DNA of 64,000 nucleotides from Mesodorylaimus sp. YZB2_4 (GCA_030248295.1 JASANH010000783.1:16783-80782), one strand, 5' to 3'; numbered from the stretch's first letter, positions 35,432 through 48,334 are shown. The notes: a model not told the origin generated them from the sequence alone. Program-made: numbers and translations.

Positions 35432-38400
35432 ATGCCAAGAAGTGCATCTGATTTGGGTACTGACCACGTGAAGAAGAAAGTAAAAGTGTACAGGAATGGT
35501 GATTCCACATCCCACCCCACCACCTACTCCTATGACTCCTCGCGAGTCTCGTCATTCAAACATTTACTTGATGAAATACAAAATCTGGCTTTATTTGATG
35601 ACGGATTCACCCGAATCACTCGTCTTTATACCATCGATGGCCAAAGGATAATTGATCAGCACGCATTCGAAAATAGCCATCTGGACGATTTTGTGGCCAC
35701 CGGACCCGAGGGATTTATGCGCATAAAAGGAGGGTGAGCACATCCTATTAGGATTAAGCCAGGATATATCCATAGCGCCTCTGTTTAGGTATCAAAACCA
35801 TGTCGGATATCAATCCCACACTGAAGATCATCCTGAGGATCCTAATCATTCTGATCCAGCAGTACACTATCAAGAAGAAAATGCCCACCACGAACCCGCA
35901 TTACAAAGGCCACGGAGTAATCGTCCGATCAAGCCACAGGCACTACAGAACGAGCCCTCCTACGATCAATTATCCTACTTGAACTTGAGCAAACAACGAT
36001 TCAACACGTCGTCACGCAATTATGGGGACCGTATCGAAAATAGGGTCGATATCGGGACTGTGAAGAGGATTTACTTGTACCGAAATGGGGACCCATTTTT
36101 CAAGTAAGTCTGGACGGGAAAAGGAGGCAGCAGAGCGATGATGCAATGAGAAGAAAATGCTAGGGTGTGCAGAGAAGTCGAAGCAAAGGAGGCTGCCCGG
36201 AACAGACTGGTTTGTAGAAAATGAACGGCCTGATGATCGAGTAATTTGGTCTTCAGACAGATTGACTAAGGATAGGCTACCGTCGTTTCCAGGATGTGGC
36301 GCTCACAAATCAGAAATTCTTTGAGAGTCATTTGGAGGAAACTGTAACCAAGCGTGCGAGGTGGCGCGGCGGCGCGGCCAGTGGGTCAGGATGGCACGGT
36401 GACAGCCTGCCGATCGGGAGGCTTCAGGTTCGAGCCTTGGGTCCTCCTCTGCGAGAAAAACTTCGTCCCACGTACCTCCACTGTCAATCTAGCAGTTCGA
36501 AAGATTGGAAAAAGCAAGTATACATAAATGGGACTTGGACAGCCTTAGCCTATTAGATGGGCTTGGGCAAGTGCAAAACTATGTGTCCAGCCAGGGCTTC
36601 GCCGCGTCCAGGAACCACACTTACTCCCGTTCTGTAATGTTCACTGCACGGTCTGCACTCGCGCATGAGCAGACAGGCACACTCAAACGTCCATCCTTGC
36701 GAGCAATTAGACTTGCGCGACGATCAATCATCCCATGCTGCACCAATTCATGCTCTCTACGCAACTGATAAAAGCCCACTACGAAAATTGATACAACACC
36801 CATCACAAATCCGTTTATAACTTTGAAACTTTGTATCTTCTTAGACCCGTCTGCTTTTCTGACTCTACGAGATTTGTCTTTCAGGCCTAAGATGTACGTG
36901 TACCGAAGTAAAGTGCACAAGAAATGGGATAAGTTCTTGGAAGATCTGGAAAAACTTGCCCCTCCGATTCGTGGGGGCGCGGTGCGACATTTGTACACGT
37001 TGAGAGGGCGAGAGGTGACAACATTTGATCAATTAAGTGACAAGAAAGGATACGTGGTGGCTGGGAACGATGGATTCTTGGAAGTGCGAGGAGGGTACGT
37101 AGTTATACGTGGGCGAATAAAAAGGCACATGGCAACCATGCAACAGCCCACCATCTTATCAGTTGCATATGACTGAACTGGTGCACAACAAGTTTATAGA
37201 TCCTACAGCCTGTCTGGCGCAATGATTGACACGCCATTCAACACTGGAGGCGAAGTTTCCATCTCGCTTAGCACTTATTTTTTTAATCGATGTTGTCTTT
37301 CCAGATATGAACTTGTCGGAAGAGCTGGAGCTAAAGGACCAACTCTTATGCCAGAAGTAAGATTCTGACTAGTATTGCTTATCAGGCCGGCGAACTTATT
37401 TTTTCTCTTGTTTCAGCTCGTCTCACGCCCGCGCACGAGTACTCAAGGAGGACGACCCAAGACTGGAGCACGTGGCCCTGGCGAAAGACTGCTTGATCGT
37501 CGATTGCCTGAACCCACTTTCTTTTTGTAAGCCACTTTCATTAGTGTAAGGGTTGTGTCAAGACCGTTTCTATGTATGTTTACAGTGTGTTCAAGAATGG
37601 CGATGGCCTGGAGGCGAAACGTTTCGTGTTTACACCGCAGCAAATGGAGAAGGGCATGCCGTGGCTACTGGAACAGATTGGACGGCGGTTCGGCATTTAT
37701 GCTCATAAGTAAGTGGAACGAGTATGAGCTTTACGGAAGGCGATGGAACTTGAATAGCCGCTTAAACCCAAGAGTTTAGAGACGTGGGAGAGGCTGCTGC
37801 CTATAGAGCTGCCTGGGCTACAGTAACATAAAATATAAGCTAACGAGGATGACCAGCGAGCAAAGTACACCCTGGCTAGCCACTACAGTACGGTATGTTG
37901 CAGTGAAACACAAGATCGGCTTGTCTGACTGAAAGTGATCTATGTCCTCTGCCAGTGCCCTCCGAATGATGAATATATCTACCTATAGGGCCGGGGAAAA
38001 TGAAGCGGAGTACAACGCTTTCAGTGTTTTTAGGCTGGTGACGATGGACAACAGAGAGGTGACTGATGCCAAGCAATTTATCAATCGGGGAGCCTATATT
38101 ACTATTCCATTCGGGGAAAAGTTCACTGAGAACTGGCATCACTTTCCAGAAATGGCAGTCGACACCAGGTGAATCCGCTTTCTGCCACACCTACATGCAT
38201 GACCTTGAGATTAGTCTTGCTTGCTTTAGTGTATTCAATCGTCGTAATGGCGCAGCTAGCCGCAGCCAGAGCCGATATGGAAATCGTCCCCGAACAAGCC
38301 GATCTCGCAGTCAATCGAGGTAGGTTGGCTATGTTGTAAATGCCGCTGTGCCTTTTAGCAGTGCCGTGATATGTAACTGATGTCTCCGTGCAGACTGACC

Positions 38401-39601
38401 CGAAGTCAAAGCGTGACAGCACGCGGCTACCAGAGCGCTCGATACAATGGCAGGTATGCAAGTGACGAAGAAAGGTGGGTGTGTGTTCAAGCCTGTCGGC
38501 AATGGGGCCCAACACTGCTTACCTTATAGGTACAAACAGCAACAGATCCATCACGACCTAAACCATAATAACGGGTATCGAAGAGGATCGAATGCTAGTC
38601 ATTGCTCGCTTTGTGATCTTCTAGAGTAGGTGTCCTAGCTGTCTTGGTCTTTATCCACTGTTTGCGAATAAGACCCACTAATCTCATTTAAATAAGCCCA
38701 TTGACCCTGCATTCAAAAGCTTGATGTGCTCTTGGAAGATTGGTTCTGCATGGGCTAGATGCGTCAAGAACAGGTGAAGATTTTTCCATGTATTCTCTGG
38801 CTTGACTCTCCTGGCCCGCACAGAACCCAGTCCCAAGAGCACCAGACCAAAACTTTTGAATTCAGGTTAGATATGGGTATTTGAACAGGATCGGCGGGAG
38901 CCTATACCATTCTTGGAAAGGGTGAGTTGTGCTGTTTTTGCTCTAGGCAGCACCGCCAGCAGCATCACATCGTGCAACATTCGGCAGATGATCTCAACAA
39001 AACCTTTTCGTCCCGAACCCAGATGTTCCTTGCTGACAACCCCCCTTTGGACAATTCCCACAAAAGTCACTTGTACTCGGCTGAGGACATGCACAGCATC
39101 CTGCCCCCACGTCCAGTAACCAGCCGTAGACTTCGTTTAAGTCCGCCAGAGGTGCCCGACGACCATCACTACCCAATTCGAAGTTCTTCATTGGGTAGAA
39201 TAGACATGACCCGTCCACCGATCGATGACCACGGGCCTGTTATCCGGCGCGCTTCCCAAGTGGATTTGGATCATCTGAATGATGCTTCATTTCGAAGACC
39301 AGCCACTGCCGACTATCAAACACAGGACTTCCGGCGGCAGAGGTCAACCGTTGAGCCTATGCAACAACAATCTAACTTGGAACCAATCCATCAAAGATTA
39401 AATTTGAATCGTCAGCGATCCAATTTGGACCACTTGGAACCGATTCAGCCAGTGCACACTGGCCAATATCAAGAGGAGCAGAGACCAGTGGGGTCAACCA
39501 TGGATTCATTACCCGATGTAAGCTTTTTCAAAGATTGGCGAAAGAAGCTTGCTAAGGGCTTAGGCTTATCGAAAGATGCTAAGTCAAGTCAACGAGTGTA
39601 A
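35432..39601 (+). CDS. Doublecortin-domain protein with two clear DCX modules and a third DCX-like region
   Basis: Microtubule-associated protein. Eleven exons join in frame to 741 residues: 35432-35733, 35789-36103, 36885-37094, 37305-37356, 37417-37526, 37586-37708, 37956-38168, 38230-38319, 38394-38453, 38530-38625, 38947-39601. DCX1 is about 14-100 (KKKVKVYRNGD, SFKHLLDEIQNLA, ITRLYTIDG, FVATGPEGFMRI). DCX2 is about 190-276 (VKRIYLYRNGD, VRHLYTLRGREV, YVVAGNDGFLEV). A more diverged stretch at about 328-442 starts FVFKNGDGLEAKRFVF, the same opening pattern. The C-terminal 300 residues are disordered: an Arg/Ser-rich patch (SRSQSRYGNRPRTSRSRSQSR at 450-472), then Gln/Asn/Pro-rich sequence ending in a basic FKDWRKKLAKGLGLSK. 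No kinase domain, so not a DCLK/ZYG-8 type. AATAAA at 39637. Confidence 0.85.
36365..36490 (+). repeat. tRNA-like SINE head in DCX-gene intron 2
   Basis: GGCACGGTGACAGCCTGCC (A-box side) and CAGGTTCGAGCCTTGG (B box, about 36425-36440) are spaced like a tRNA-derived promoter. The downstream body was not matched to family A or B. Confidence 0.5.
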
Positions 39602-39636
39602 AGTGCATTGCAATGATTGTGTACAGTACAATGCAC

Positions 39637-39642
39637 AATAAA
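39637..39642 (+). terminator. AATAAA polyadenylation signal of the DCX-domain gene
   Basis: AATAAA lies 36 nt after the TAA stop. Confidence 0.6.
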
Positions 39643-40270
39643 CAATTCCCCGAATGCCTTTTACAGTGCCTCTTTTCTGCATCACACATTTCTAGCTGAC
39701 ATTCCTCACAAGCACATCTAACCGTTTTGCATTTAGCTGACACGCAGCAACGGTCGTATGGTCAATAACCCTAACGGCGCCCAGTACATCTCTTATTGAA
39801 CAAGCGACGTGATCGAGGTTACTGTAACCGCTACTAACTTACGAGTATATGCTGTCTAATAATTCTATTACTGCACTTGTTACTGCACATAGTAGATGCA
39901 CCCACTGGACTTGCTGCCTTGTACGGGTGTTGTCAAAGTGCTTGATATAATGCATATGTAATACATTAAAGGGCTCTCTGTGGTAAGAAGGTGCTGCCCG
40001 CCACTTTTTGACACCAATGTGCCAAAGTTCAAAACTCAGAATTTCAGTCTGCACGGTCTCTCTTCACTAGCCTGCGAATACGAGTGTGCATTCTGTGTAG
40101 TCGGGCTCACCAGCACGTGTGTCGTTGCCATGTCAGGCCTACAGAAATAGCCCCACAATGACAACCGTGTAGAAAATAGTGCAGTCGCGGAATGGCCAGC
40201 AGGCGATAACCAGGTACAGAATGGTAAAAGCATGCGCACATACAGTATGTAGCCTCTTTCATACCGCACG
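39643..40270. other. Intergenic, converging gene ends
   Basis: No gene seen. It includes GGTTACTGTAACC at about 39818, a palindromic relative of the dispersed TACTGTA motif. Confidence 0.45.
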
Positions 40271-41592
40271 TCAAATTGAGCTTTCACTGGATGAATACTG
40301 AATAAGAGTCGATTTATCCAAAGAATTTGCACAAGTACTCCCAGATCCTCTTTTCTGCTCGTTAAAGCTAATCGTAGAATTCGGGTCAATCAAGGACGTT
40401 AACGATGTCTGTACCAGTTTAGAATCGACCATCAGTTGATGGTGCTCCCTGATCGACGTCCTCGAGTGATGGCATCGGTCAGGGGTTTGTCCGTCCTCGC
40501 CTGACCGCATAAGTTCCTCTTCTTCTGCCACCTCATCGATAGGACCGTGCTCTGGGTATGGCCTAGCTTGAGCCAAGACGGGTACGCGAGATGCGCACTT
40601 GCCACTTCTATGGCATCTAGTTTTCATGCGTCGACGATGAACTCGTCTTCGCCAGCACACTAAGCACGAGATAGCCGAGACGAGTAGCAAGGACAGGACC
40701 AAGCAGACGATGGTAAAGAAGGGAATCGAGACCTTGGATATTTCTGAAACAACCCCATGATCGGGAAGTTGGATTCATGGCCAGGCTGGGCTGAGCTTAC
40801 CAGTTTTAGCAGCATCACATTCGTAATACCTCGATGACAATGGCCTGTACGAGGAGCGACCATTGAGGTGCTGATCGGGAATGGTAGCATTCATAAAACA
40901 GAATTCTTCACCATTTTTGACTGCTTCTAAGCAAGCCTGAAATCAAAACTTTTTTAGATTTTCTCGTCTTGCTACCTCTGTATAGTAAGAAACAAGAAAA
41001 CTGAGGGCGGTCCTTCGATTAGACACCTAATATACTGTAGATATTCCAGGAGTCATAAAAAATCTACCAAGACTGAGCAGGAGGCAGACAAAGTTCATTA
41101 TCGACCAGGCAGTTTGGTGGTTTCAACTTACCAATACGTTTTGTTTCCCTGCTTCGACGCCGTCAGGTTTCAGGAAATTTACATAAAGACGAAGGGGCCA
41201 GTACTCCATGCCAATAATCTTTGACTCTCGAGCGTTCTTTGGTGAAAATGCTAACTTCCAAATGTGCTGTTGGACCTGAAAAGAGTGGGTCTTGATGTTA
41301 TTCGTGGGGATACAGTGCGAGCAGTAATCGTGCAGGGGGCGATGGACCAACAGCTGCGCCAATTTGGACCGGGGAAGGAAACCAGTATTTCATCAGGCCA
41401 TTTTTTCCAAAACTCACTTACTCGAACAGTCGTATCGAGGACGGCGGGCGACGTGCAAAAGTTAAACTTTGACTTGATGGTAACATTGCCCAACTTCTCC
41501 ATGCGGACGTTACAGTCTGTTGACCAGTTGATTTCTTGTCGGCAGTAGGGGTGTGGGTATGCCATCACTTCACAATAGTCTTCTATATCAAT
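40271..41592 (-). CDS. Predicted single-pass membrane protein (5' end unresolved)
   Basis: Not recognised. Exons 41422 to about 41592, 41132-41275, 40801-40936 and 40271-40743 join in frame. The extracellular part has scattered cysteines (INWSTDCNV, FNFCTSP, LACLEAV, EEFCFMNAT, YYECDAA) and N-glycosylation sequons (NVTI, NATI). One strong helix follows (IPFFTIVCLVLSLLLVSAIS), then a 120-residue cytosolic tail rich in Arg just inside the membrane (CWRRRVHRRR) and in Glu/Ser later, ending SSSESSI. This is a type I topology. A first exon with a signal peptide is expected above 41592, but I could not place it with a consistent acceptor. It could be a surface receptor or matrix-type protein; no domain is assigned. 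Confidence 0.55.
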
Positions 41593-42893
41593 TACTCACT
41601 CCCCACCAACACCTCGTTCATAAATTATGCCACTCGGAGGCCGGGCAACAAAGACAATGATCCTTTCAAGTTCAGCTCGATCATTGATTCGCTAGTGACA
41701 ACTGACGTTTTTCACTTTCCTCTCCGTCTCTTGGCTATCTTTAATTTTGACCAAGGCGATACATCGAGCAATTTAGAAGAGACTCCTGCCCGCTTTCCGT
41801 GTCATGCACGACCACCGGCTGACATGTAGAGTGTCTAAGCGAATGATGAACGCAACCAGAAAACCAACCAGCTATCAAACAGCTAGGCGAGGGGTCCGTT
41901 CTGGCTATTACGTTTCATCCTGTTGCCTAGACGGATGACGGATGAGACCAATGGCGAGATTCAATCGGGATTCGTCGAATGGTCGCAAGTTTACGGGAGA
42001 CCACCTGCAAATTGATTCACCCAACCAGTAGGGGGTTAGTGAGGTATCTCGGGTTGCACTAGTCGAAAAAGGAATGAGCCAGTAATTCCCACATTATGGG
42101 GCTCAAGGTCCGTAAAGTCGAGGAAACATACTGACGGGGGTGCAAGGACGCATAGTCTATTGTATTAGGTCAATGGGGTGTGGACAATTGGGGGATGGAG
42201 ATACACAACTGCAGTAGTGGGAATGACCGATGGTCACTCGGACATCTAAGACTTGCTGGCTAGACTGATTCAAGTCTACTTTAAGTTCTCTTTAACTCTC
42301 TCGTTCGAGTGAGTGCGCGCGCTGAACATCGTAAGCATACCAATTACCAGCTAATCTTCTATTGGCTATCGGCATCTTGTCATTCTTCCGCCTGTGCGGT
42401 CGAGTAAAACTTTTTTTCTTCCTACCTCTAAGACTGATCTTATAGCACTGTACAAGCGCATCGATACACTGCGAGTGCAATCTGCGTCATCTGCTATACT
42501 AAATCCATTCCCGATGAGTATTAATCCCCTCCGAGTGACCCGAAAGGCTCTTGACAGCTTTTTGCGTACGCCTACCCTGTAACGCAATCCTTGTTCAGTC
42601 TGATGGCCTAAATGCGCTTGCAAGACAAAAAGTTCGCGAGAACTTGTAGAGAGACGAAAAGATTTTCCATCATACTGTACATTTCAACACTTGTCTAAAC
42701 CCAAGACATATTCTCACTTATTACATTAAAATAGTGCGAATTTTTATTTGCCGAGTGTGTGCACTGTAGTTAAAGTAACTTGAACTCATGCAGTATATAC
42801 GAAGCAGAAAACGATGCCTGATCAAGAAAGAAATTAAAGTCAGTAAGGATTGAAGCTTATCACCGAGCCATCGTTTTCTTCCCCACTAGATCT
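41593..42893. other. Region probably holding the missing 5' exon, otherwise non-coding
   Basis: About 1.3 kb. The first exon of the minus-strand membrane protein should lie in its left part. No other gene or repeat family was recognised. Confidence 0.4.
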
Positions 42894-43172
42894 TCACGGT
42901 GCTGGAACGGCAGCAGCTACAACCGCTACGGCCACGCATTTGGCCATGCACGCGCCCAAAGCGCTGTTGCAAGCCAGCAAGACAGCTGGCGTACCAGCTC
43001 CAGCAGTTACGGTTCCAAAAGTGAACCCAGCTGCAGCATAGCAAATCACCACACCAGCATTGCAAGCTGTCTGGCAGAGACCATAAGCCGAGAAAGCTGT
43101 AATCAGAAACGGCTCGGCCGATGGCTGGATGGCCAGGAAAACAATCAAGATCGTTATCAGCTTTTGATGCAT
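42894..43172 (-). CDS. Small secreted Ala/Cys-rich protein (GFTFGTVTAGAGTP family)
   Basis: A single coding exon of 92 residues. MHQKLITILIVFLAIQPSA is a signal peptide. The mature part has four CxxxC-like cysteine pairs around a glycine-rich hydrophobic core: LCQTACNAG, ICYAAAGFTFGTVTAGAGTP, LLACNSALGACMAKC. From memory, short proteins with this CQ..CN / AAGFTFGTVTAG / CN..LG.CM..C pattern occur scattered across many eukaryotes without known function. An acceptor (CTTTTAG) lies 3 nt before the ATG, so the 5' UTR is spliced (cis or trans). Function not assigned. Confidence 0.7.
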   Translation of the reverse strand: MHQKLITILIVFLAIQPSAEPFLITAFSAYGLCQTACNAGVVICYAAAGFTFGTVTAGAGTPAVLLACNSALGACMAKCVAVAVVAAAVPAP

Positions 43173-44450
43173 GTCCTAAAAGTGTTGAATAAGGAAAACG
43201 ATGGGCCGAGGAAGAGGGCACGAAAGAGCGGAAATAAAACTCCCATGACGAAAGTGAAATCCCCGCAAATAGGCTGTATAACACCTCGTACCAAGGGTCG
43301 ACCTTTATCAAATCAAGACGCTAATTTGGTGGCCTGAGAGTGACTTGAGGCAGGCGATCGGGTGGTCACGTTGCCTCTGAAAAACAAACTTGTTAGTCTT
43401 GACCTAGGCGAACTGTGCATACCGCGGATCTTGGTAGAAAATGAGCTATTAACCAGACTGATCTAGTTAAATGGCCAGGAGGGGTACGAATCGTAATAGT
43501 ATGATGTGAGCACTATTCGTGGCTGAACTGCTAAAAACTCAGGCATTAGCTAGGAGCGCATCAGCAAATGCCAAGTAGTTATAGGACCATAGGAACAACT
43601 TGTAGCGTCTACTGGCGTGGCGGCGGAAGAGCGCTAATATCGGTGTATCAGTATACGTGTGCTGATACTAACAGGAACTGTGCCAAGCCATAAGGTGTTA
43701 GCTACCTACAGCACAAGAGCCAACACGAGTCCTAGAAACCAAATCTCTAGCAACTCTAGATACAGTTTTTGCAAAGGACGAAGACAAGTTTATATCCCTA
43801 ATTGCACAGGGCATTCAAAGTCACCTGGGACCAGTTTTACCTGCCAATCGCCCCAAGCAGATTGAGATGTCCCCTCCCCTCCTGGGTCGACGTGCGTGCC
43901 GTCTTGCGTCACTGGTAATGTAGGCCACTAAAATGATGTTTGAAAAAGCAAATGTAAAGACAAAACGCAGTGGTTTACTCTGTCAAATCGGATTTTTCAG
44001 CGCACCCGCGTGGTGTAGTCAAGTAACCAACCGTTCAGTCCAACGATTTATGCCACAGGTGACGAGGGTGGCCAGGCGCTCAAAGCAAATCCCTTCGCAC
44101 GTGACCCTAAAAACCTACACAAAACCTTTATCACTTATCTAAAAGCCGTCAATAATCCCCTCACAAAAAAAACACTGGCAGTGTCAACGAGCTGTATTAT
44201 CACAATGAGGTCAGATAAGGAGAGCGTCACGCTTGTACTCAACGGCACCTTGCTAGCTACAGCATTTCTTCGAGAAAATCGAATGCCTCATAAGCATCTT
44301 CGAAAACAAGATAAGTGGGTATATCTCCAGCTTCTTCAATTCTAGTCATTAGTGTATATCTCAGAATTAAACATTTTCATCATTCCCTTTAGCGCAATAA
44401 AATTATGGCACCGCCAAAGTTTGACCCGAACCTTGAGAACAACTCGGAAT
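43173..44450. other. Intergenic, no supported feature
   Basis: About 1.3 kb with only short open frames and no recognised family. Confidence 0.4.
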
Positions 44451-44678
44451 CTATACTGTGTCATCGATTCTATCACGCAGCTTATTTTTAATCAGAGACA
44501 TTGTAGAAAACATTTGTTCAACTGAAGCATTCGAAAATAGTAAAGCAAATAAACTTAGGACAGGGCGTCTGTAAGGATCGAGCAAAGTGAAACTTGAATG
44601 GCAAGAGAAGAGTTTGAACCCATGATTTATTGTGCTTACGATTAGTAGTGTGTACCCCCTGACTGTATGGTGACGCAA
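44451..44678 (-). pseudogene. hAT-type transposase C-terminal relic
   Basis: The frame ends in SNASVEQMFSTMSLIKNKLRDR, the C-terminal dimerisation signature of hAT-superfamily transposases (S-x-x-x-E-x-x-F-S pattern followed by the NKLR-type basic helix). Only about 35 residues are clearly related; the rest of the transposase and its terminal repeats were not found. A 14-nt C run (44693-44706) abuts it upstream. Most likely a decayed DNA-transposon copy or a domesticated fragment. Confidence 0.6.
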
Positions 44679-46939
44679 AAGTCAATGATATACCCCCCCC
44701 CCCCCCTACGGAAATACACATAAAAACGAGTTTCTTGGGCTATATTGACCATATCTTCCTAGCCCTTGGTCCTGGAATGATCTAAGATATATCACAATGA
44801 TCGCAAGATATCAAAATTATTTTAAAAAATTCCCCTAGATCCCCTTTTTTTAAATTCTCCATTTTATGAGATTCCCGCCAAAAGTCAAAATTCAAATTTT
44901 TCACACGAACATGGGCTTTCAGCTCGAAACAGGAAAAGCAAAGGTCCAGCGATAGTTTCACCAGAGATGCTCCTTGGTGAGTAGATCCAGAAAATATGCG
45001 CGTGTTGTATGCATTACAAGTGCATCGCAAGGAGATAATTGAAAAGAAGCAAAGTTGTTAGCATCAATTTTTGGTCATGCTCGTCTTGTCAGGCGGATCC
45101 ACAGTAGCTATTTCTGTCATAGAGAAAAAATGCCTTATTGTAACCACGCAATCGATTGGGAAAGGACATTCAGGCACGAAAGCGAACAATTTAAAATATT
45201 AAGTCACCTGATTCTTTCTAGTAATGTCACAATAGGAGTACAGATAAATTGATTGGTCCGTCTTTATAGTGAAGCTGTGTGTGGCTATACAAAGAAAGAA
45301 AGCTTGGCTTCAGGTAAATAACCCTGCACTTGAACGTAAACGGGGAGCGCCGGTGTAATAACGAGAACCAGATCGATTTGGTGCTTCTTTTGCCAAGTGT
45401 AAAAGCTGTGTAAGAAAATCCTCTCATACCTCCACAAAATGACAAAAACCTCCACCAATACCTCCACAGGCCAGTTCCCTCCACAAAAACCTCGCTAGGC
45501 CGAAAACCCGTCAAAAGTGACGGGAAACCTTCACATCTGGCAACCCTGGACGATTCCTCAAGCGCACTCCCTTATACGAGTATACCTTGCGACTCACCAG
45601 GGACATACATAAACAACTACTACAACGGACAATCGACGGCGCCACAGACCAATTTTTCCAGCAGTGGAGGGCTACGCACGCACACATACATTAGTACGAT
45701 AGCATATCACTACAGTATGACTCAGGAAACCTACAGTACTGCCAGTTAATAACACACACACACACACACACACGCTCACTATGTCGGGCACTCGTTGGCG
45801 GCCAATGGTTGGCCCGAAAACGGACATCTGCGGTTATGGTAAGGGGATGAACGAGACAGCCCTTCCAAGTCTCAAGGCACTCACTCATACTGGTCACCTC
45901 AAGACCCACCCCGCCACCGCGTGCCAGTATACGCAAGTGAACGAAGAGAAACGAATAAATCCAATGCCGAACGGCGGCTGATGCATGGCGGAAGTGTTCA
46001 CGCCGTGCTTGAATGGGCTATTTTGAAACTGCCCATTTCAGGGAATAATTATGCCGCCAAGCACCAGCAATGCGATGCACAGAAAACTGCTATCCGGCAC
46101 CTGGGGTCTCTATGGGCCCCGAGAAAGCAAGTGTCGCTTAGCGGACTTATATTGAGCGCACGACTCCAGTGATGGCCTTGATCGGCCATTTGAGATAATT
46201 TCTTCAATTATGAAGCTGCAGTCATACTCAGCTGGGCAAATTTACCGTAAAATTGCGGGCAGTTCGCTTTGATGACATTTCATGTATTACTTCACTTCAC
46301 TATTATGGCGATATATTTCAGATAGTGTTGCAAAAAAGGTGCTGATAACATGGTGCCGTGTCATACTGGGATATACATAAGTGAAGGCATACTAGCTAGA
46401 ATTTACGGTAAAGCCTTTTCTTCGCCTGAAACGTAGATCGGTTTCAATTACTGCTACATGATGCATGCATGTCAATACAAATGCAGGTTACGCTTGCTCC
46501 TCTCCAGGCCGACATGCATGAAGAAACGAAGTCTCTTTCACCATGCGCTGTACGTTTTGATTTCTGTCCGAATTTCTCCCAACCTCATCATGCCAGCATT
46601 TAAATGACACGGCCCGCTATCTTTCGTGGGTGTCACCTTCTTTCACAATGATTTAATATGACACCCCGTGACACATTCGATAGAGCAGAGTAACGTAATC
46701 CGTTTTGCACGCCTGGTTTCAGTGTCTAACTAGATTCGTATTATGAAAAAAGGGTTAAACAGAATCCGCATATTTTCACTTCTGTAGAAGACACAAAACG
46801 CAATTAAGTACCTTCAGTACTCGCAGAGCCAAACAGTATAGTACCCGTACGCACTCAAAATGCACTTGCTGTTATACGAAGTCATTCGAACCCACTTATT
46901 TTTGCCACTACAGTCATTGTGACCTGTTGAATGATAACA
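44679..46939. other. Intergenic, simple repeats only
   Basis: It contains the C14 run, AT-rich stretches, a (CA)n microsatellite at about 45751-45773, and CTACAGTA words at about 45711 and 45731. No gene supported. Confidence 0.45.
45751..45773. repeat. (AC)n microsatellite
   Basis: About 11 uninterrupted AC dinucleotides. Confidence 0.85.
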
Positions 46940-47104
46940 ATGACCGCGAAGAAATGTGCTGTATTATTTACGATTCTTTATTTGATGTTCGCGGTAGAAC
47001 AAGTTTCCTTAGAGTCTGCATCTGGGCGATATGGAATTTCTCACAAAATAGGTGCCAACATAGCTGCTGTGTGTGACAGTAAGAGGTTATTCACTAAATT
47101 ATAA
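46940..47104 (+). CDS. Candidate short secreted peptide
   Basis: A 54-codon frame: MTAKKCAVLFTILYLMFA is a good signal peptide, followed by a short mature part (SGRYGISHKIGAN, one further Cys). A GTAAGA at about 47078 could be a donor leading to another exon. No homology recognised. Equally, it may be chance. Confidence 0.25.
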   Translation: MTAKKCAVLFTILYLMFAVEQVSLESASGRYGISHKIGANIAAVCDSKRLFTKL

Positions 47105-47305
47105 TTCATCTCTTGCCGGATGGTCTTTGACTGGCCTGCAATTTATCAAAAAGGACTGCATATTCAGGCGCATCAGAGACCCAGCAATCTTGTGTGAGCA
47201 GAGCTCTTATCTAGTTGCGGGCAAACCGGAGTGACAAGGTGGCATATAGACGTTATTCGTTAGACGGCTAGCGAAATTTGGTTTGACAATCACCTCAAAG
47301 TCGGC

Positions 47306-48203
47306 ATGTCGAGTTTATTAGAACAGTCGCGCGTGTTGAAGATGGGTTCCAAGTACGATTTTTCTGGATCACTGGCTCTCGTTACGGGTATGGTACCACA
47401 TTTGCAGATTAAGGTGTTTACAGATACCTCTACATATTAGGTGCTGGCAGTGGGATGGGACGCGCTGTGGCACAAGCATTAGCAGAGGCCGGTGCCTTGA
47501 TCATTGCTGCTGATATAAACTCCGATGGGGCTGCTGAAACTATTCGAGGACTAAAAGGTGAGTTTTATGCTGTGCTGGACCTACCTGCAACCTTGCTCTT
47601 TTATAAGGCACTGCCCACACCGTGTTCAAAGTCGACGTTTCGTCCGAGACTTCAGTGAAGGAGCTCGCTGCTTTCATATCGTCCAAATACCATCGCTGTC
47701 CATCCATTGTCATCCACGCGGCTGGCAATGTATCCACAGGCGACCGAGATAGCATTTTCGAAATTGAATTTAAAGATTTAGATCGCGTGATTAACGTAAA
47801 TCTCAAAGGAACATTTCTGATTGATAAGACGTTCGGTCAATGGATGCGCGATGAAAAGATGGCACATGGATCGATCGTCAACTTCTCCAGTGTGGCCGGT
47901 CGAAACGGAATTCCTTACATGGCTGAGTATTCTTCATCTAAAGCTGGTGTCAACTCGCTGACGGAAAGTTTTGGTAAAGAATTGGCTGCAGCTGGAATTC
48001 GAGTGAATGCAGTGGCGCCATTTTTCATCCCCACTCCTCTTTTGTCTTCGTTCCCTGAGGCTCGATTAGATGAAACTGTTGGTATGTGTCCTTCAAAGAG
48101 GATGGGAGAAATGGATGAAGTGGCCAGAGTCTGTTTATTTCTGGCGTCTAAGGACAGTTCATTTATCAATGCACAAATCATGTATATCACTGGCGGATTT
48201 TAG
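47306..48203 (+). CDS. Short-chain dehydrogenase/reductase, FabG/HSD17B8-like
   Basis: NAD(P)-dependent oxidoreductase of the classical SDR family. Three exons, 47306-47387, 47441-47557 and 47608-48203, join in frame to 264 residues. The Rossmann motif TGAGSGMGRA is present (about 28-37), as is Asp/Ser of VDVS. A variant HAAGN replaces NNAG, and NVNLKG carries the structural Asn. The catalytic Ser is in VNFSSVAG and Tyr-xxx-Lys in EYSSSKAG. The C-terminal LFLASKDSSFINAQIMYITGGF matches the FLASxxSxYITGxxxxVDGG ending. Overall it is closest to 3-ketoacyl-ACP reductase/17-beta-HSD 8-type proteins, so a role in mitochondrial fatty-acid synthesis or steroid/retinoid oxidation is possible. Substrate cannot be decided. 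The exon 3 acceptor (TTATAAG) is atypical. Confidence 0.85.
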
Positions 48204-48334
48204 GGAAGCTAGACATTAGAATACGGTAGGTCATGAAACAGAGAAAAAGTCCTACCGTGCGTATAGTTCTGCTGACATGGTCTTCTGGATTTGGGGCGAC
48301 CCATCGATAGGCCTATCGACACCCTATCGACCGG

